DNA from: Sandaracinaceae bacterium
GTDB lineage: Bacteria; Myxococcota_A; Polyangia; Polyangiales; Sandaracinaceae
DNA: 64,000 bases
Reading direction: 5' to 3'
Assembly: GCA_040218145.1 (NCBI GenBank)
Contig: JAVJQK010000007.1
Location: forward strand, 1 to 64,000
The position numbers and the translations under genes were made by a program. A model generated the notes under the pieces. It had not been told where the DNA came from. It ran no database searches and was given only the letters and a program-made list of their open reading frames with translations. This document shows, piece by piece, positions 52,039-63,106 of this stretch (its first letter is position 1; each line of letters opens with the position of its first letter).

Positions 52039-52488
52039 CTACAGGGCGTCGGCCGGCGGCGGCTGCTCGGTGGGCTCGGGGGTCATGCGACGGAGCACGG
52101 CCAGGACGATCAGGATCAGGACGGCCAGGCCCACCGCGAGCAGGTAGCGGCCGAGGCCGGCCGCGGTCCCGAGGGCGGCGGTGGCCAGGAGCGACGCCGC
52201 GGTGGTCAGCCCGACCACGCGGTCCTTGGAGATGAAGACCGTGCCCGCGCCGATGAAGCCGATCCCGGCCACGATCGCCTCGATGGCGCGGATCGGATCG
52301 AGGCGCGCGTTGCTGGCGTCGACCAGGTCCACCAGGAGGAGCGCGATGCCGCTGAAGGCGGCCGCGCTCGCGGCCACGAGCATGTGGGTGCGCAAGCCAG
52401 CCGGGCGGGCGAGCCGCTCGCGCTCCCAGCCCACGGGGATGGCGAGGGCCAGAGCCAGCCCCACCCGGAGCAGCAGGATGGCGTCCAT
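52039..52488 (-). CDS. MgtC/SapB family membrane protein
   Basis: 149 residues from ATG 52488. Four to five helices. The family motifs are GWERERLARPAGLRTHMLVA (~19-38), then DPIRAIEAIVAGIGFIGAGTVF and LTTAASLLATAALG. MgtC proteins sit in the inner membrane and modulate F-ATPase or magnesium-stress physiology. It lies back-to-back with ftsB and upstream of hrcA. Confidence 0.85.
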   Translation of the reverse strand: MDAILLLRVGLALALAIPVGWERERLARPAGLRTHMLVAASAAAFSGIALLLVDLVDASNARLDPIRAIEAIVAGIGFIGAGTVFISKDRVVGLTTAASLLATAALGTAAGLGRYLLAVGLAVLILIVLAVLRRMTPEPTEQPPPADAL

Positions 52489-52569
52489 CTCCACGCTCCG
52501 TCCTCTATCCCCACCCCTCGGCCGAGCAACGACGGGCCCCGCGGGATGTGGCGCATCTGCCGGGGATGC

Positions 52570-52602
52570 TTGACACTTTCTCGGCGCCTCCCTATTGCCG
52601 AG
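52570..52602 (+). promoter_or_regulatory. Candidate promoter and operator-like repeat of hrcA
   Basis: TTGACA (52570-52575), a 17-nt spacer, then TATTGC (52593-52598). An inverted repeat CTCGGC (52580-52585)/GCCGAG (52597-52602) with 11-nt spacer overlaps the core promoter. Canonical CIRCE (TTAGCACTC-N9-GAGTGCTAA) is not present. Confidence 0.45.
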
Positions 52603-52626
52603 GTTGCCCTCGGAGCTGACCACCGC

Positions 52627-53691
52627 GTGCCTCACCCCAGTCGACCTGAGCTGACCTTTCGCGCTCGGAAGATCCTGTACGCCGTGATCACCGAGTACGT
52701 GGCGAGCGGCGAGCCGGTCGGGTCCCGTCGGCTGGCCAAGCGCTACGGCATCAACCTGTCCGCGGCCACCATCCGGAACGTGCTCGCCGATCTGACCGAC
52801 GCGGGCTTCCTCGGGCAGCCGCACACCAGCGCGGGGCGCGTCCCGACCGAGCGCGGCTTCCGCGTGTTCGTCGACGCGCTCATCCAGATGCGCGAGGTCA
52901 CGGCCGAGGACCGAGACGCGGTGATGCAGCGCATGCGGGATCTGCGCCCCGGCGTGGACGATCTCGTGAAGGAGGCGGGCCGGCTGCTCGCGACGATGGC
53001 CGGCGCCGCGGCCGTGGTCACCCGCCCCCGCGCGGACGCCGAGCCGCTCTCGCAGATCCGCTTCCTCGAGCTGCGGCCCGGGGAGCTGCTCGCGCTGATC
53101 ATCACGCGCGACGGCGCCATCCAGAACCGGGCCATCCCCGCGCCCGAGCTCACCCCGTCCGCGCTCGAGCGGCTGAACAACTACCTGGCCGAGAAGGTGG
53201 CCGGCAAGACGCTCGCGGAGGTCCGCAAGGCGCTCTCGAGCGAGGTGGCGGACGAGCGCACGCTCCAGCAGCAGGCGCAGCAGGTCCTCGAGGCCGCGGC
53301 CTCGACCCAGGACGAAGAGCGCGACATCGTCATCCAGGGCCACACCGTGCTCTTCGACCGGCCCGAGTTCTCGGACTCGGAGAACATCCGGCGCTACCTG
53401 CGCACGTTCGAGGAGAAGGAGCGCCTGCTCGGCCTGCTCGACTCGACCATCGCCGCGGGCGGGGTCCAGGTGCTCATCGGCTCCGAGACGGAGCTCGAGG
53501 AGGTGCCCGACATCTCGCTCATCAGCGCCAGCTACCAGCGCAGCGGCCGCACCGCGGGCACGGTCGGCATCATCGGCCCCACCCGCATGGACTATGGCAA
53601 GCTCGTGCCTCTGGTCGGCTTCACCGCGCAGGTGATCAGCGACGTGCTCGACGGTGTGCACTCCGACGAAGAGGAGCCGGACGACGCGTGA
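52627..53691 (+). CDS. hrcA: Heat-inducible transcription repressor HrcA
   Basis: 354 residues from GTG 52627. N-terminal winged helix (LTFRARKILYAVITEYVASGEPVGSRRLAKR), with AATIRNVLADLTDAGFLGQPHTSAGRVPTERGF, followed by the GAF-like core and C-terminal VGIIGPTRMDYGKLVPLVGF. HrcA represses the dnaK/groE genes at normal temperature and needs GroEL for folding. It is the first gene of the hrcA-grpE-dnaK cluster, though a repeat element of 166 bp separates it from grpE. Confidence 0.93.
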   Translation: MPHPSRPELTFRARKILYAVITEYVASGEPVGSRRLAKRYGINLSAATIRNVLADLTDAGFLGQPHTSAGRVPTERGFRVFVDALIQMREVTAEDRDAVMQRMRDLRPGVDDLVKEAGRLLATMAGAAAVVTRPRADAEPLSQIRFLELRPGELLALIITRDGAIQNRAIPAPELTPSALERLNNYLAEKVAGKTLAEVRKALSSEVADERTLQQQAQQVLEAAASTQDEERDIVIQGHTVLFDRPEFSDSENIRRYLRTFEEKERLLGLLDSTIAAGGVQVLIGSETELEEVPDISLISASYQRSGRTAGTVGIIGPTRMDYGKLVPLVGFTAQVISDVLDGVHSDEEEPDDA

Positions 53692-53715
53692 GGTTGGGCT
53701 TTGGGGATTACGGTG

Positions 53716-53881
53716 CTAGAGCGCATCTCGAAACCCTCCCGTCGCCTGGCCGGCGGGACGGGCCCCATCCGCGGCCGGTCGCTCCTCGAAAATACTCCGG
53801 CATTTCCTCGTCGCGCCCAACCACGGCTGGGACCCGTCGCGCTCGGCCATGCTCGGTCCGAGTCTCGAGATGCGCTCTAGC
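53716..53881 (+). repeat. ~166-bp element with terminal inverted repeats, copy 2
   Basis: Perfect 17-bp terminal inverted repeats GCTAGAGCGCATCTCGA/TCGAGATGCGCTCTAGC. The interior is related to 32597-32764 in opposite orientation. CTAG at both ends leaves a TA that could be the target duplication of an IS630/mariner-like MITE. It begins 24 nt after the hrcA stop and interrupts the hrcA-grpE spacer. Confidence 0.88.
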
Positions 53882-53903
53882 GCCTGGAATTCGCGAACCT
53901 TTC

Positions 53904-53933
53904 TGATCAAACTCCGGCGCGCTGGACTATGAT
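53904..53933 (+). promoter_or_regulatory. Weak promoter candidate before grpE
   Basis: TATGAT (53928-53933) with TGATCA (53904-53909) 18 nt upstream, in the ~90 nt between the repeat element and grpE. It could give grpE-dnaK a promoter of their own, separate from hrcA. Confidence 0.25.
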
Positions 53934-53971
53934 GGGCCGCTCTGGTTCCCGGCCCAGGGAGTGAAACGGTC

Positions 53972-54571
53972 GTGAGCGACGTGGATATCAAGAGCCCCGA
54001 CGAAGAGACCGGCGAAGAAGCCGAGCCCAACGCCAAGAAGCCGGTAGCGACGCTGCCCGAGGACGACGCGGGCGAGGCCCAGCTGTCGCCCATGGAGGAG
54101 CTCGAGGCGGAGCGCGCGAAGCTGAAGGACCAGCTGCTGCGTACGGCGGCCGACTTCGACAACTACCGAAAGCGCGCCCGAAAGGACGTGGAGCTCGCCG
54201 AGCGCAAGGGCAAGGAGGCGGTCCTCCGCGAGATCCTGCCCGTGATCGACAACCTCGAGCGCGCGGTGGCCGCGTCCGCCGACGCCGTCGACGTCCAGGC
54301 GGTCCGGGACGGCGTCAACATGGTGCTGAAGAGCTTCGAGGAGTCGGCGGCCCGGCTCGGCATCGAGCGCGTGGAGTCCGTGGGGCAGCGCTTCGACCCG
54401 AACCTCCACGACGCCTTCCAGCAGGTCGAGACGGACGAGCACGTGCCCGGCACGGTGGTCCAGGAGTATCAGCCCGGATATAAGATGGGGGACAAGCTCC
54501 TCCGCCCCGCGATGGTCGTCGTGGCCCGCAAGGTGCCCGAACCCAAGACGGAGGAGGGCGACGCCTCCTGA
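53972..54571 (+). CDS. grpE: Nucleotide exchange factor GrpE
   Basis: 199 residues from GTG 53972. An acidic, disordered N-terminus (~1-35) and a long coiled coil (ELEAERAKLKDQLLRTAADFDN) are followed by the family's DNYRKRARKDVELA, LPVIDNLERAV and C-terminal FDPNLHDAFQQVETDEHVPGTVVQEYQPGY. It releases ADP from DnaK in the cytoplasm. dnaK follows 18 nt downstream. Confidence 0.95.
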   Translation: MSDVDIKSPDEETGEEAEPNAKKPVATLPEDDAGEAQLSPMEELEAERAKLKDQLLRTAADFDNYRKRARKDVELAERKGKEAVLREILPVIDNLERAVAASADAVDVQAVRDGVNMVLKSFEESAARLGIERVESVGQRFDPNLHDAFQQVETDEHVPGTVVQEYQPGYKMGDKLLRPAMVVVARKVPEPKTEEGDAS

Positions 54572-54589
54572 CGTCGCGCCCGCGCTCGT

Positions 54590-56404
<1,815 letters not shown>

Positions 56405-56439
56405 CCGGATCTGGCTCGGGGATCTGTGGAGGTTCCCTG

Positions 56440-57333
56440 ATGCGCCTCGTTTCGCTCTCTCTCTCCGTGGCGTCGCTCTGCGCCGTCGCGGCCACACACA
56501 CGCAGATCGCACGCGCGCAGGACATGCCCGCCGCGGCGGTGCTCGAGACCCAGGTCGCGGGCGGCGTCGACGCGGGCACGGGCGGCGCCGTGGACCGGCT
56601 GATCCGCGCGGAGCTCGACGGGCTCGGCACGGTCCGCACGTCCAGCGGGGTCGCGCTCGACCTCGGTGAGGTGCAGCTCGCGCTCGGCTGCGTCGGCGAG
56701 ACGCCGGAGTGCCTCGGCCCGGTCGCGGCCGAGCTCTCGGTGGCGCTGCTGGTGATCCCGCACCTCGACCAGAGCGGCGCCGAGCAGATGCTGACGATCG
56801 CGCTCTTCGACCGGCGAGACGGATCCATCCATCGGGTGGTGCGGCGCGCGCAGAGCCGGCCGGAGCTGCTCGACGCGATCGAAGGCCAGCTCCGGGAGCT
56901 CTTCGGGCTCCCCGCCGCGGTCGACCCCGAGCCGGGGCCGACCCCGACGCTCTCGCCGCCTCCTTCGGAGCCGGACCTGGTCCCCGGGATCACCCTGATG
57001 GTCGTCGGCGCGATCGGGCTGGGCGTGGGCGGCGCGATGGGCGCGCTCCACCTCGACGCGCAGAGCGAGTTCGAGGCCGCGCGGCCGTCCACGATGGCCG
57101 AGGCGGACGCGGCGGCCGACGCCCTGTCGCGCTCGGAGACGTTCGCCATCACCGCCGACGTGCTCTTCGCGGTGGGCGGCGTGGCGCTCGCGGGCGGGCT
57201 CGTGTGGTTGCTCGCCGAGGTGCTGAGCGCGGGAGGCGAGGCCGACAGCGACGCCGACACCGATACGGACGAGGTCACCCTGCGCCCGGGCCGCGGCGGC
57301 TACGCGCTTCAGCTGGAATGGGGGACGCGATGA
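56440..57333 (+). CDS. Secreted/membrane protein of unknown function
   Basis: 297 residues from ATG 56440. Signal peptide-like start (MRLVSLSLSVASLCAVAATH), then a mature domain with LDLGEVQLALGCVGETPECLGPVAAELSV, as in periplasmic 'PEGA-like' proteins that sum several gene products. Two transmembrane helices lie at ~180-205 and ~225-250. An Asp-rich loop (DSDADTDTDE) precedes the C-terminus. It is coupled by an ATGA overlap to the Cys-rich lipoprotein gene, so the two may form one envelope complex. Confidence 0.68.
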   Translation: MRLVSLSLSVASLCAVAATHTQIARAQDMPAAAVLETQVAGGVDAGTGGAVDRLIRAELDGLGTVRTSSGVALDLGEVQLALGCVGETPECLGPVAAELSVALLVIPHLDQSGAEQMLTIALFDRRDGSIHRVVRRAQSRPELLDAIEGQLRELFGLPAAVDPEPGPTPTLSPPPSEPDLVPGITLMVVGAIGLGVGGAMGALHLDAQSEFEAARPSTMAEADAAADALSRSETFAITADVLFAVGGVALAGGLVWLLAEVLSAGGEADSDADTDTDEVTLRPGRGGYALQLEWGTR

Positions 57334-58535
57334 AGCGTTCGACGATGACCCTGCTCGCGCTCGTGTTCGCGGGCTGCACCGCCAACCCGGGCGCCAACCC
57401 GAGCTTCGGCTGCGAGACCGACGCCGACTGCGACCGCGGCGTCTGCTACCGCGGCTTCTGCGTCGAGGGCGGCATGGACTCCGGGGTCGGCCCGGCCTGC
57501 GACGACTCCGCGCGCTGCTTCAGCGGCGAGGCCTCGCTCCGCGGCGTCGGCGCGTGCGCCGAGGGCTGCCTCCAGGACGTCGACGGCACCGAGATGTGCG
57601 TCGGCGAAGGCGCGCCCTCCGAGGAGACCTGCAACGAGGTCGACGACGACTGCGACGGCACGACGGACGAGAACTTCGATCTCCTGCAGGATCGCAACAA
57701 CTGCGGCGCCTGCGGCGCGGTCTGCGGGGTGGGGCTCGAGTGCTGCTCGGGTCGCTGCGTCGACCAGTCGGGCGACGCGCTCAACTGCGGCGCCTGCGGC
57801 AGGGACTGCGCCGAGGGCGAGGGCTGCTGCGGCGGGAGCTGCGCCCCGCTCGATCAGCCTGATAACTGCGGCGTCTGCGGCAACGCGTGCGGCCCGGGCC
57901 AGACCTGCTGCGACGGCGCGTGCGTGAACCCGCAGACGAGCCGTGACCACTGCATGACGTGCGGCAACGCCTGTGACGCGGGCGAGGACTGCTGCGGTGG
58001 GACCTGCGAGCTCGAGGACGCGCCCGCGTGCACCGCGTGCGATCCGACGTGCACGGGCGTCGACACCTGCTGCTTCGGGAGCTGCGCCGACACCGACAGC
58101 GACCCCCTCAACTGCGGCGGCTGCGGCATCGCGTGCGGCGCGGGCGAGCTGTGCTGCGGCGGCAGCTGTGTCGCCAACGACGAGGCCAACTGCGGCATGT
58201 GCGGGCGGACCTGCGGCGGGACCGAGCTGTGCTGCGGAGGCAGCTGCGTGGCCGAGGACAGCCGGAACTGCGGCACGTGCGGGATGACCTGCGACGCCGG
58301 CGAGCAGTGCTGCGCCGGCGGCTGCGTCGACACGCGCACCGACGAGCTGAACTGCGGCACGTGCGGAGAGATGTGCCGCGCCTCGGAGGAGTGCAGCAAC
58401 GAGAACTGCTGCCCGGCCGGTCAGAACTTCTGCGACGGCCGCTGCCGGGAGAACAGCAATGAATACTGCGGGTCGGGATGCGAGAGCTGCGGGTTGCTCT
58501 CGGGCTGCAACGGAACGAGGTGTGTGGGGCTGTAG
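57330..58535 (+). CDS. Large cysteine-rich repeat lipoprotein
   Basis: 401 residues from ATG 57330, which overlaps the previous TGA. Lipobox FAGC. After ~20 residues a DUF4215/MopE-like segment (CNEVDDDCDGTTDENFD) leads into about nine tandem ~25-30-residue modules. Each is of the type NCG.CG..C..GE.CC.G.CV. The repeated CC and C-x-x-C pairs suggest a rigid disulfide ladder on the cell surface. Function unknown. It is the second gene of a two-gene operon. Confidence 0.82.
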   Translation: MKRSTMTLLALVFAGCTANPGANPSFGCETDADCDRGVCYRGFCVEGGMDSGVGPACDDSARCFSGEASLRGVGACAEGCLQDVDGTEMCVGEGAPSEETCNEVDDDCDGTTDENFDLLQDRNNCGACGAVCGVGLECCSGRCVDQSGDALNCGACGRDCAEGEGCCGGSCAPLDQPDNCGVCGNACGPGQTCCDGACVNPQTSRDHCMTCGNACDAGEDCCGGTCELEDAPACTACDPTCTGVDTCCFGSCADTDSDPLNCGGCGIACGAGELCCGGSCVANDEANCGMCGRTCGGTELCCGGSCVAEDSRNCGTCGMTCDAGEQCCAGGCVDTRTDELNCGTCGEMCRASEECSNENCCPAGQNFCDGRCRENSNEYCGSGCESCGLLSGCNGTRCVGL

Positions 58536-58550
58536 ACCGTCGTCCCGCGC

Positions 58551-59605
58551 CTACCAGAGCGTGGGCTCGCGGTGGAGCTCCACCCCGAACCGATCCCGCA
58601 CCGCGGCGCGCACCCGCTCGGCCAGCTCGAGCAGCTCCCGGGTGGTGCCGCCGCCGTGGTGCACGAGCGCCAGCGCGTGCTTGGTGCTGATGCCCACCTG
58701 GCCGTGGCGCGTGCCCTTGCCCATGCCCGCGCGCTCGATCAGCCAGCCGGCGGCGAGCTTGACCTGATCGCCCGAGGGCCAGCGCGGCACCTCGCTCGGA
58801 TCGCTCACGATCCCCTCCGCCAGCGCCCTCTGGACCACGGCGTCCGCGGCCCCGGCGTCGACGATGGGGTTGGTGAAGAACGAGCCCGCGCTGCGGTGGT
58901 TCTCGTCCGCGAAGTCGAGCACCATCGACTTCCGACGCCGCAGCGCGATCACCGTCTCGCGCACGTCCGAGAGCGAAGGCGTCTCCAGCCCCGTCAGGGC
59001 GCGCTCCAGCTCGGCGTAGCGGATCGCGGGCGCGCCGCCGGGGCGCAGCGCGAAGGTCACCGAGAGCACCACGTAGCGCTCGGGGTCTCGCTTGAAGGCG
59101 CTGTCGCGGTAGGCGAAGTCGCAGGCCTCGGGGGGCAGGGTCTCGACCCGCAGCGTCTCGCGGTGGAGCGCGCGGACCTGGGCGATGGTCTCCGAGACCT
59201 CCTGTCCGTAGGCGCCGACGTTCTGGATCGGGGTCGCCCCGACGCGCCCGGGGATGCCGCTCAGGCACTCCAGCCCTTGCAGCCCCGCGGCCACGCAGCG
59301 CTCGACGAAGAGGTCCCAGTCCTCGCCCGCCTGGGCGGTGACGAGCGCGCGGCCGTCCTCCTCCCGCTCCTCGATCCCCTGCTGGGCCATCTCGACCACG
59401 AGCCCGTCGAAGCCCTCGTCCGAGACGATGAGGTTGCTGCCCCCGCCGAGCACGCCGACAGGGAGGCCGAGGCGCTCGGCCCAGCGGAGCGCGTGCGTGA
59501 CGGACTCGGCGTCCTTCGCGCGGAGGTAGTGCTTCGCCCGCCCGCCCAGCTGCAGGGTGGTGCGAGGGGCGAGGGCCACGTCCTCGAGGATGTCGATGCC
59601 CGGGA

Positions 59606-59609
<4 letters not shown>
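58551..59609 (-). CDS. murB: UDP-N-acetylenolpyruvoylglucosamine reductase MurB
   Basis: 352 residues from TTG 59609, whose TTGA overlaps the serS stop. No in-frame ATG precedes the conserved TLQLGGRA. Seen are the FAD-binding GVLGGGSNLIVSDEGFDG and SGIPGRVGATPIQNVGAYGQE, the catalytic Ser in SAGSFFTNP, and the final LIERAGMGKG...HREPTLW with the conserved Glu. It makes UDP-MurNAc for peptidoglycan. It is translationally coupled to serS. Confidence 0.92.
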
Positions 59610-60913
<1,304 letters not shown>

Positions 60914-60919
60914 GCCGCG

Positions 60920-60925
60920 GCTATA
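60920..60925 (-). promoter_or_regulatory. -10-like hexamer of serS-murB
   Basis: TATAGC on the minus strand, ending 6 nt before the ATG at 60913. That places +1 at about the first base of the start codon. Confidence 0.35.
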
Positions 60926-60969
60926 GCACGTTCGTCCTGTGGTAGCGTGCGGCCGCGGAGGTCCCGAGA

Positions 60970-62007
60970 GTGCGCAAGCGTTGGTTCCGTTGGGCGTTGG
61001 CGGTCGTCGCCGCTTTCTGGTTGGGGCTGGGCGCGTACCCCGTGGTCGCGCAGTCGACGGGCGGCAGCTTCGGCGGCGGCAGCTTCGGTGGCGGCGGCGG
61101 TGGCGGCAGTTACGGCGGCGGCGGCGGCAGCTACGGCGGCGGCAGCAGCTACGGCGGAGGCTACTCGTCCGGCGGCTACTCCGGCGGCGGGGGCGGCGGC
61201 GGGGGGCTGTCCTGCGCGTGCGTGGTCCCGTTGATCATCGGCCTGGTGCTGCTCGTCATCGTGACGAACGCGATGAAGAAGAAGGGCGGCTCGAGCCACG
61301 GCAGCCGCGCCTGGGGCAACGTCGACATCAGCGCGATCCGCCTCGGCGTCGACTGGCGCGCGCGCCGCGAGCTGCAGGCGCACCTCGAGCGGCTCGCCAA
61401 GAGCGGGCAGACCAATAGCCAAGCGGGCCTGGCGAACCTGCTGCGCGAGACGATCCTCGGGCTCCGCCGCGCGGAGCTGGCCTGGCTCTACGCGGACGTC
61501 TCCAACTACAAGCCGATGAGCGCGGCGAGCGCGGAGGGCATCTTCCGGCAGCTCGGCAGCGACGCGCGCGCCCGGTTCCGGCACGAGCTGGTCCGCAACG
61601 CCGACGGCACCCAGACCTCGAAGGACGCCCCCGAGATGCGGGCGCACCCCAACGAGGGCGAGGGCGTCGTGGTCGTCACCCTCATCGTCGCCGCGCGGCG
61701 CGAGATCCTCGACGTCGCGAACGTGCAGGACGCCAACGGCCTGCGCGCGCTCCTCGACGACATGACCGCGGTGGCCAACCCGCACACGCTGATGGCCCTC
61801 GAGGTGATCTGGTCGCCCGCGGCGGAGAACGACCGCATGAGCACGGCCGAGCTCGAGCAGTTCTACCCGCAGCTGAAGAAGATCGACGAGCGCTCGATCG
61901 CGGGCCGCGTGTTCTGCGCCTACTGCAAGGGCCCGTTCGCGATGGAGCTGCTGAACTGCCCGCACTGCGGCGCGCCCGCGCCCGGCACCGACCACCAGCA
62001 TGGCTGA
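60970..62007 (+). CDS. DUF1517-like protein with Gly-rich region and zinc ribbon
   Basis: 345 residues from GTG 60970. Signal-like helix (~8-27), then a Gly/Ser/Tyr-rich stretch of ~50 residues (GGSFGGG, SYGGG). One membrane helix follows (CACVVPLIIGLVLLVIVTNA), then the DUF1517-type domain (~120-300) and a terminal zinc ribbon CAYCKGPFAMELLNCPHCG. It may be an inner-membrane protein with its domain in the cytoplasm. Function unknown. Its last 8 nt overlap the YkgJ gene. Confidence 0.72.
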   Translation: MRKRWFRWALAVVAAFWLGLGAYPVVAQSTGGSFGGGSFGGGGGGGSYGGGGGSYGGGSSYGGGYSSGGYSGGGGGGGGLSCACVVPLIIGLVLLVIVTNAMKKKGGSSHGSRAWGNVDISAIRLGVDWRARRELQAHLERLAKSGQTNSQAGLANLLRETILGLRRAELAWLYADVSNYKPMSAASAEGIFRQLGSDARARFRHELVRNADGTQTSKDAPEMRAHPNEGEGVVVVTLIVAARREILDVANVQDANGLRALLDDMTAVANPHTLMALEVIWSPAAENDRMSTAELEQFYPQLKKIDERSIAGRVFCAYCKGPFAMELLNCPHCGAPAPGTDHQHG

Positions 62008-62503
62008 GAGCCTCTGCACGTCCTGCGGGGCGTGCTGCGACGGCAGCCTCTTCCGGTTCACGCCGATCTCCGAGGAGGAGGCGGCGTGGGCCCGGCGGCG
62101 CTCCCTCGCGCTCCTTCCGTCTCGCGAGCCGAGGATGGTCCAGCCGTGCGGGGCCCTCGAGGGCGCGCGCTGCCGCGTCTACGAGGAGCGCCCCGAGACC
62201 TGCCGACGCTTCCGCTGTCGCGTGCTGAAGCGCCTCGAGAGCGGCGACATCGACCGGGCGGAGGCGGAGGCGCGCGTCGCCCGCCTGCGCGAGCTCATCG
62301 CGCGCGTGCGGCTCCGAACCGGACCCGGGCCGCTCTGGGAGCGCGTCCGCGAGAGCATCGCGCAGCAGACGCCGACCGCGATGGACGCGGCGTTCCTCGC
62401 CTGGATGCTCGACGTGGCCGAGCTGCGCGCCTACGCGCGGACCACGTTCTTGCCCGAGGGTCACCCCGGCGCGTTGGACGAGCTGCCGCCCGGGCCGACC
62501 TGA
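62000..62503 (+). CDS. YkgJ-type cysteine-cluster protein
   Basis: 167 residues from ATG 62000. The CTSCGACC motif at the N-terminus and CGALEGARCRVYEERPETCRRFRC later make the eight-Cys YkgJ (zinc- or iron-chelate-binding) pattern, followed by a helical tail. Cytoplasmic. It overlaps the upstream DUF1517 gene by 8 nt, so they are likely co-translated. Role unknown. Confidence 0.82.
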   Translation: MAESLCTSCGACCDGSLFRFTPISEEEAAWARRRSLALLPSREPRMVQPCGALEGARCRVYEERPETCRRFRCRVLKRLESGDIDRAEAEARVARLRELIARVRLRTGPGPLWERVRESIAQQTPTAMDAAFLAWMLDVAELRAYARTTFLPEGHPGALDELPPGPT

Positions 62504-62535
62504 CCTCGCTCGAACACGCGCCCCGGGGGCTCCGG

Positions 62536-62955
62536 TCAGCGGCAGATGCCGCCGCCCGTGCCGCGTGGGTCACAGAGCGCGACGCCCTCGCACGCGGTGC
62601 ACGCTCGACCCGCGTGGCCGCAGGCGAGGTCATCGGTGCCGCTGCGACAGGTGTCCGTCTCATCACAGCAGCCGTCGCAGTTGAAGGGGTTGCACATCTC
62701 GCAGGTGCCGCCGCCGACACCCGTCTCGCCGCACATCGCGGGCGACGAGCACTCCACGCAGCGGTTGCCGGAAGAGCCGCAGGCGAGCGTCGAGAGCCCG
62801 TCGACGCACCGACCGTCGTCGGTGCAGCATCCCTCGCAGTTGAAGGCCGAACAGGCCTCCCCTGCGTCGGTCATGGGGGCTGGCTCACGTCCGCTGTCGC
62901 CGCCGCAGTCGAACAGGCCGAGGGCGAAGAGGCAAAGCAGTCCAATGATCTTCAT
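62536..62955 (-). CDS. Small Cys-rich lipoprotein with two repeats
   Basis: 139 residues from ATG 62955. The signal is short (MKIIGLLCLFALGLFDC) with a Phe-Asp before the Cys, an unusual lipobox. Two ~45-residue repeats follow, each with FNC(E/D)GCC, RC..G...LACG and C..C..... (about twenty Cys in all). It belongs to the cysteine-rich surface lipoproteins of this organism, of unknown role. Confidence 0.7.
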   Translation of the reverse strand: MKIIGLLCLFALGLFDCGGDSGREPAPMTDAGEACSAFNCEGCCTDDGRCVDGLSTLACGSSGNRCVECSSPAMCGETGVGGGTCEMCNPFNCDGCCDETDTCRSGTDDLACGHAGRACTACEGVALCDPRGTGGGICR

Positions 62956-63106
62956 GGTGAGTCCTTCTCACCGCACCGGCGCGACCCCCAGGCAAACCTC
63001 GCGCCATCGTGGAAGCACGGTAGCCGTAGGCGCGGCCCCGTACGGCGTGAACAGCGCTTCACGGTTCGTCGCGACGTCGCGTCACGCCGCAGCCTCTCGC
63101 CCGTCG

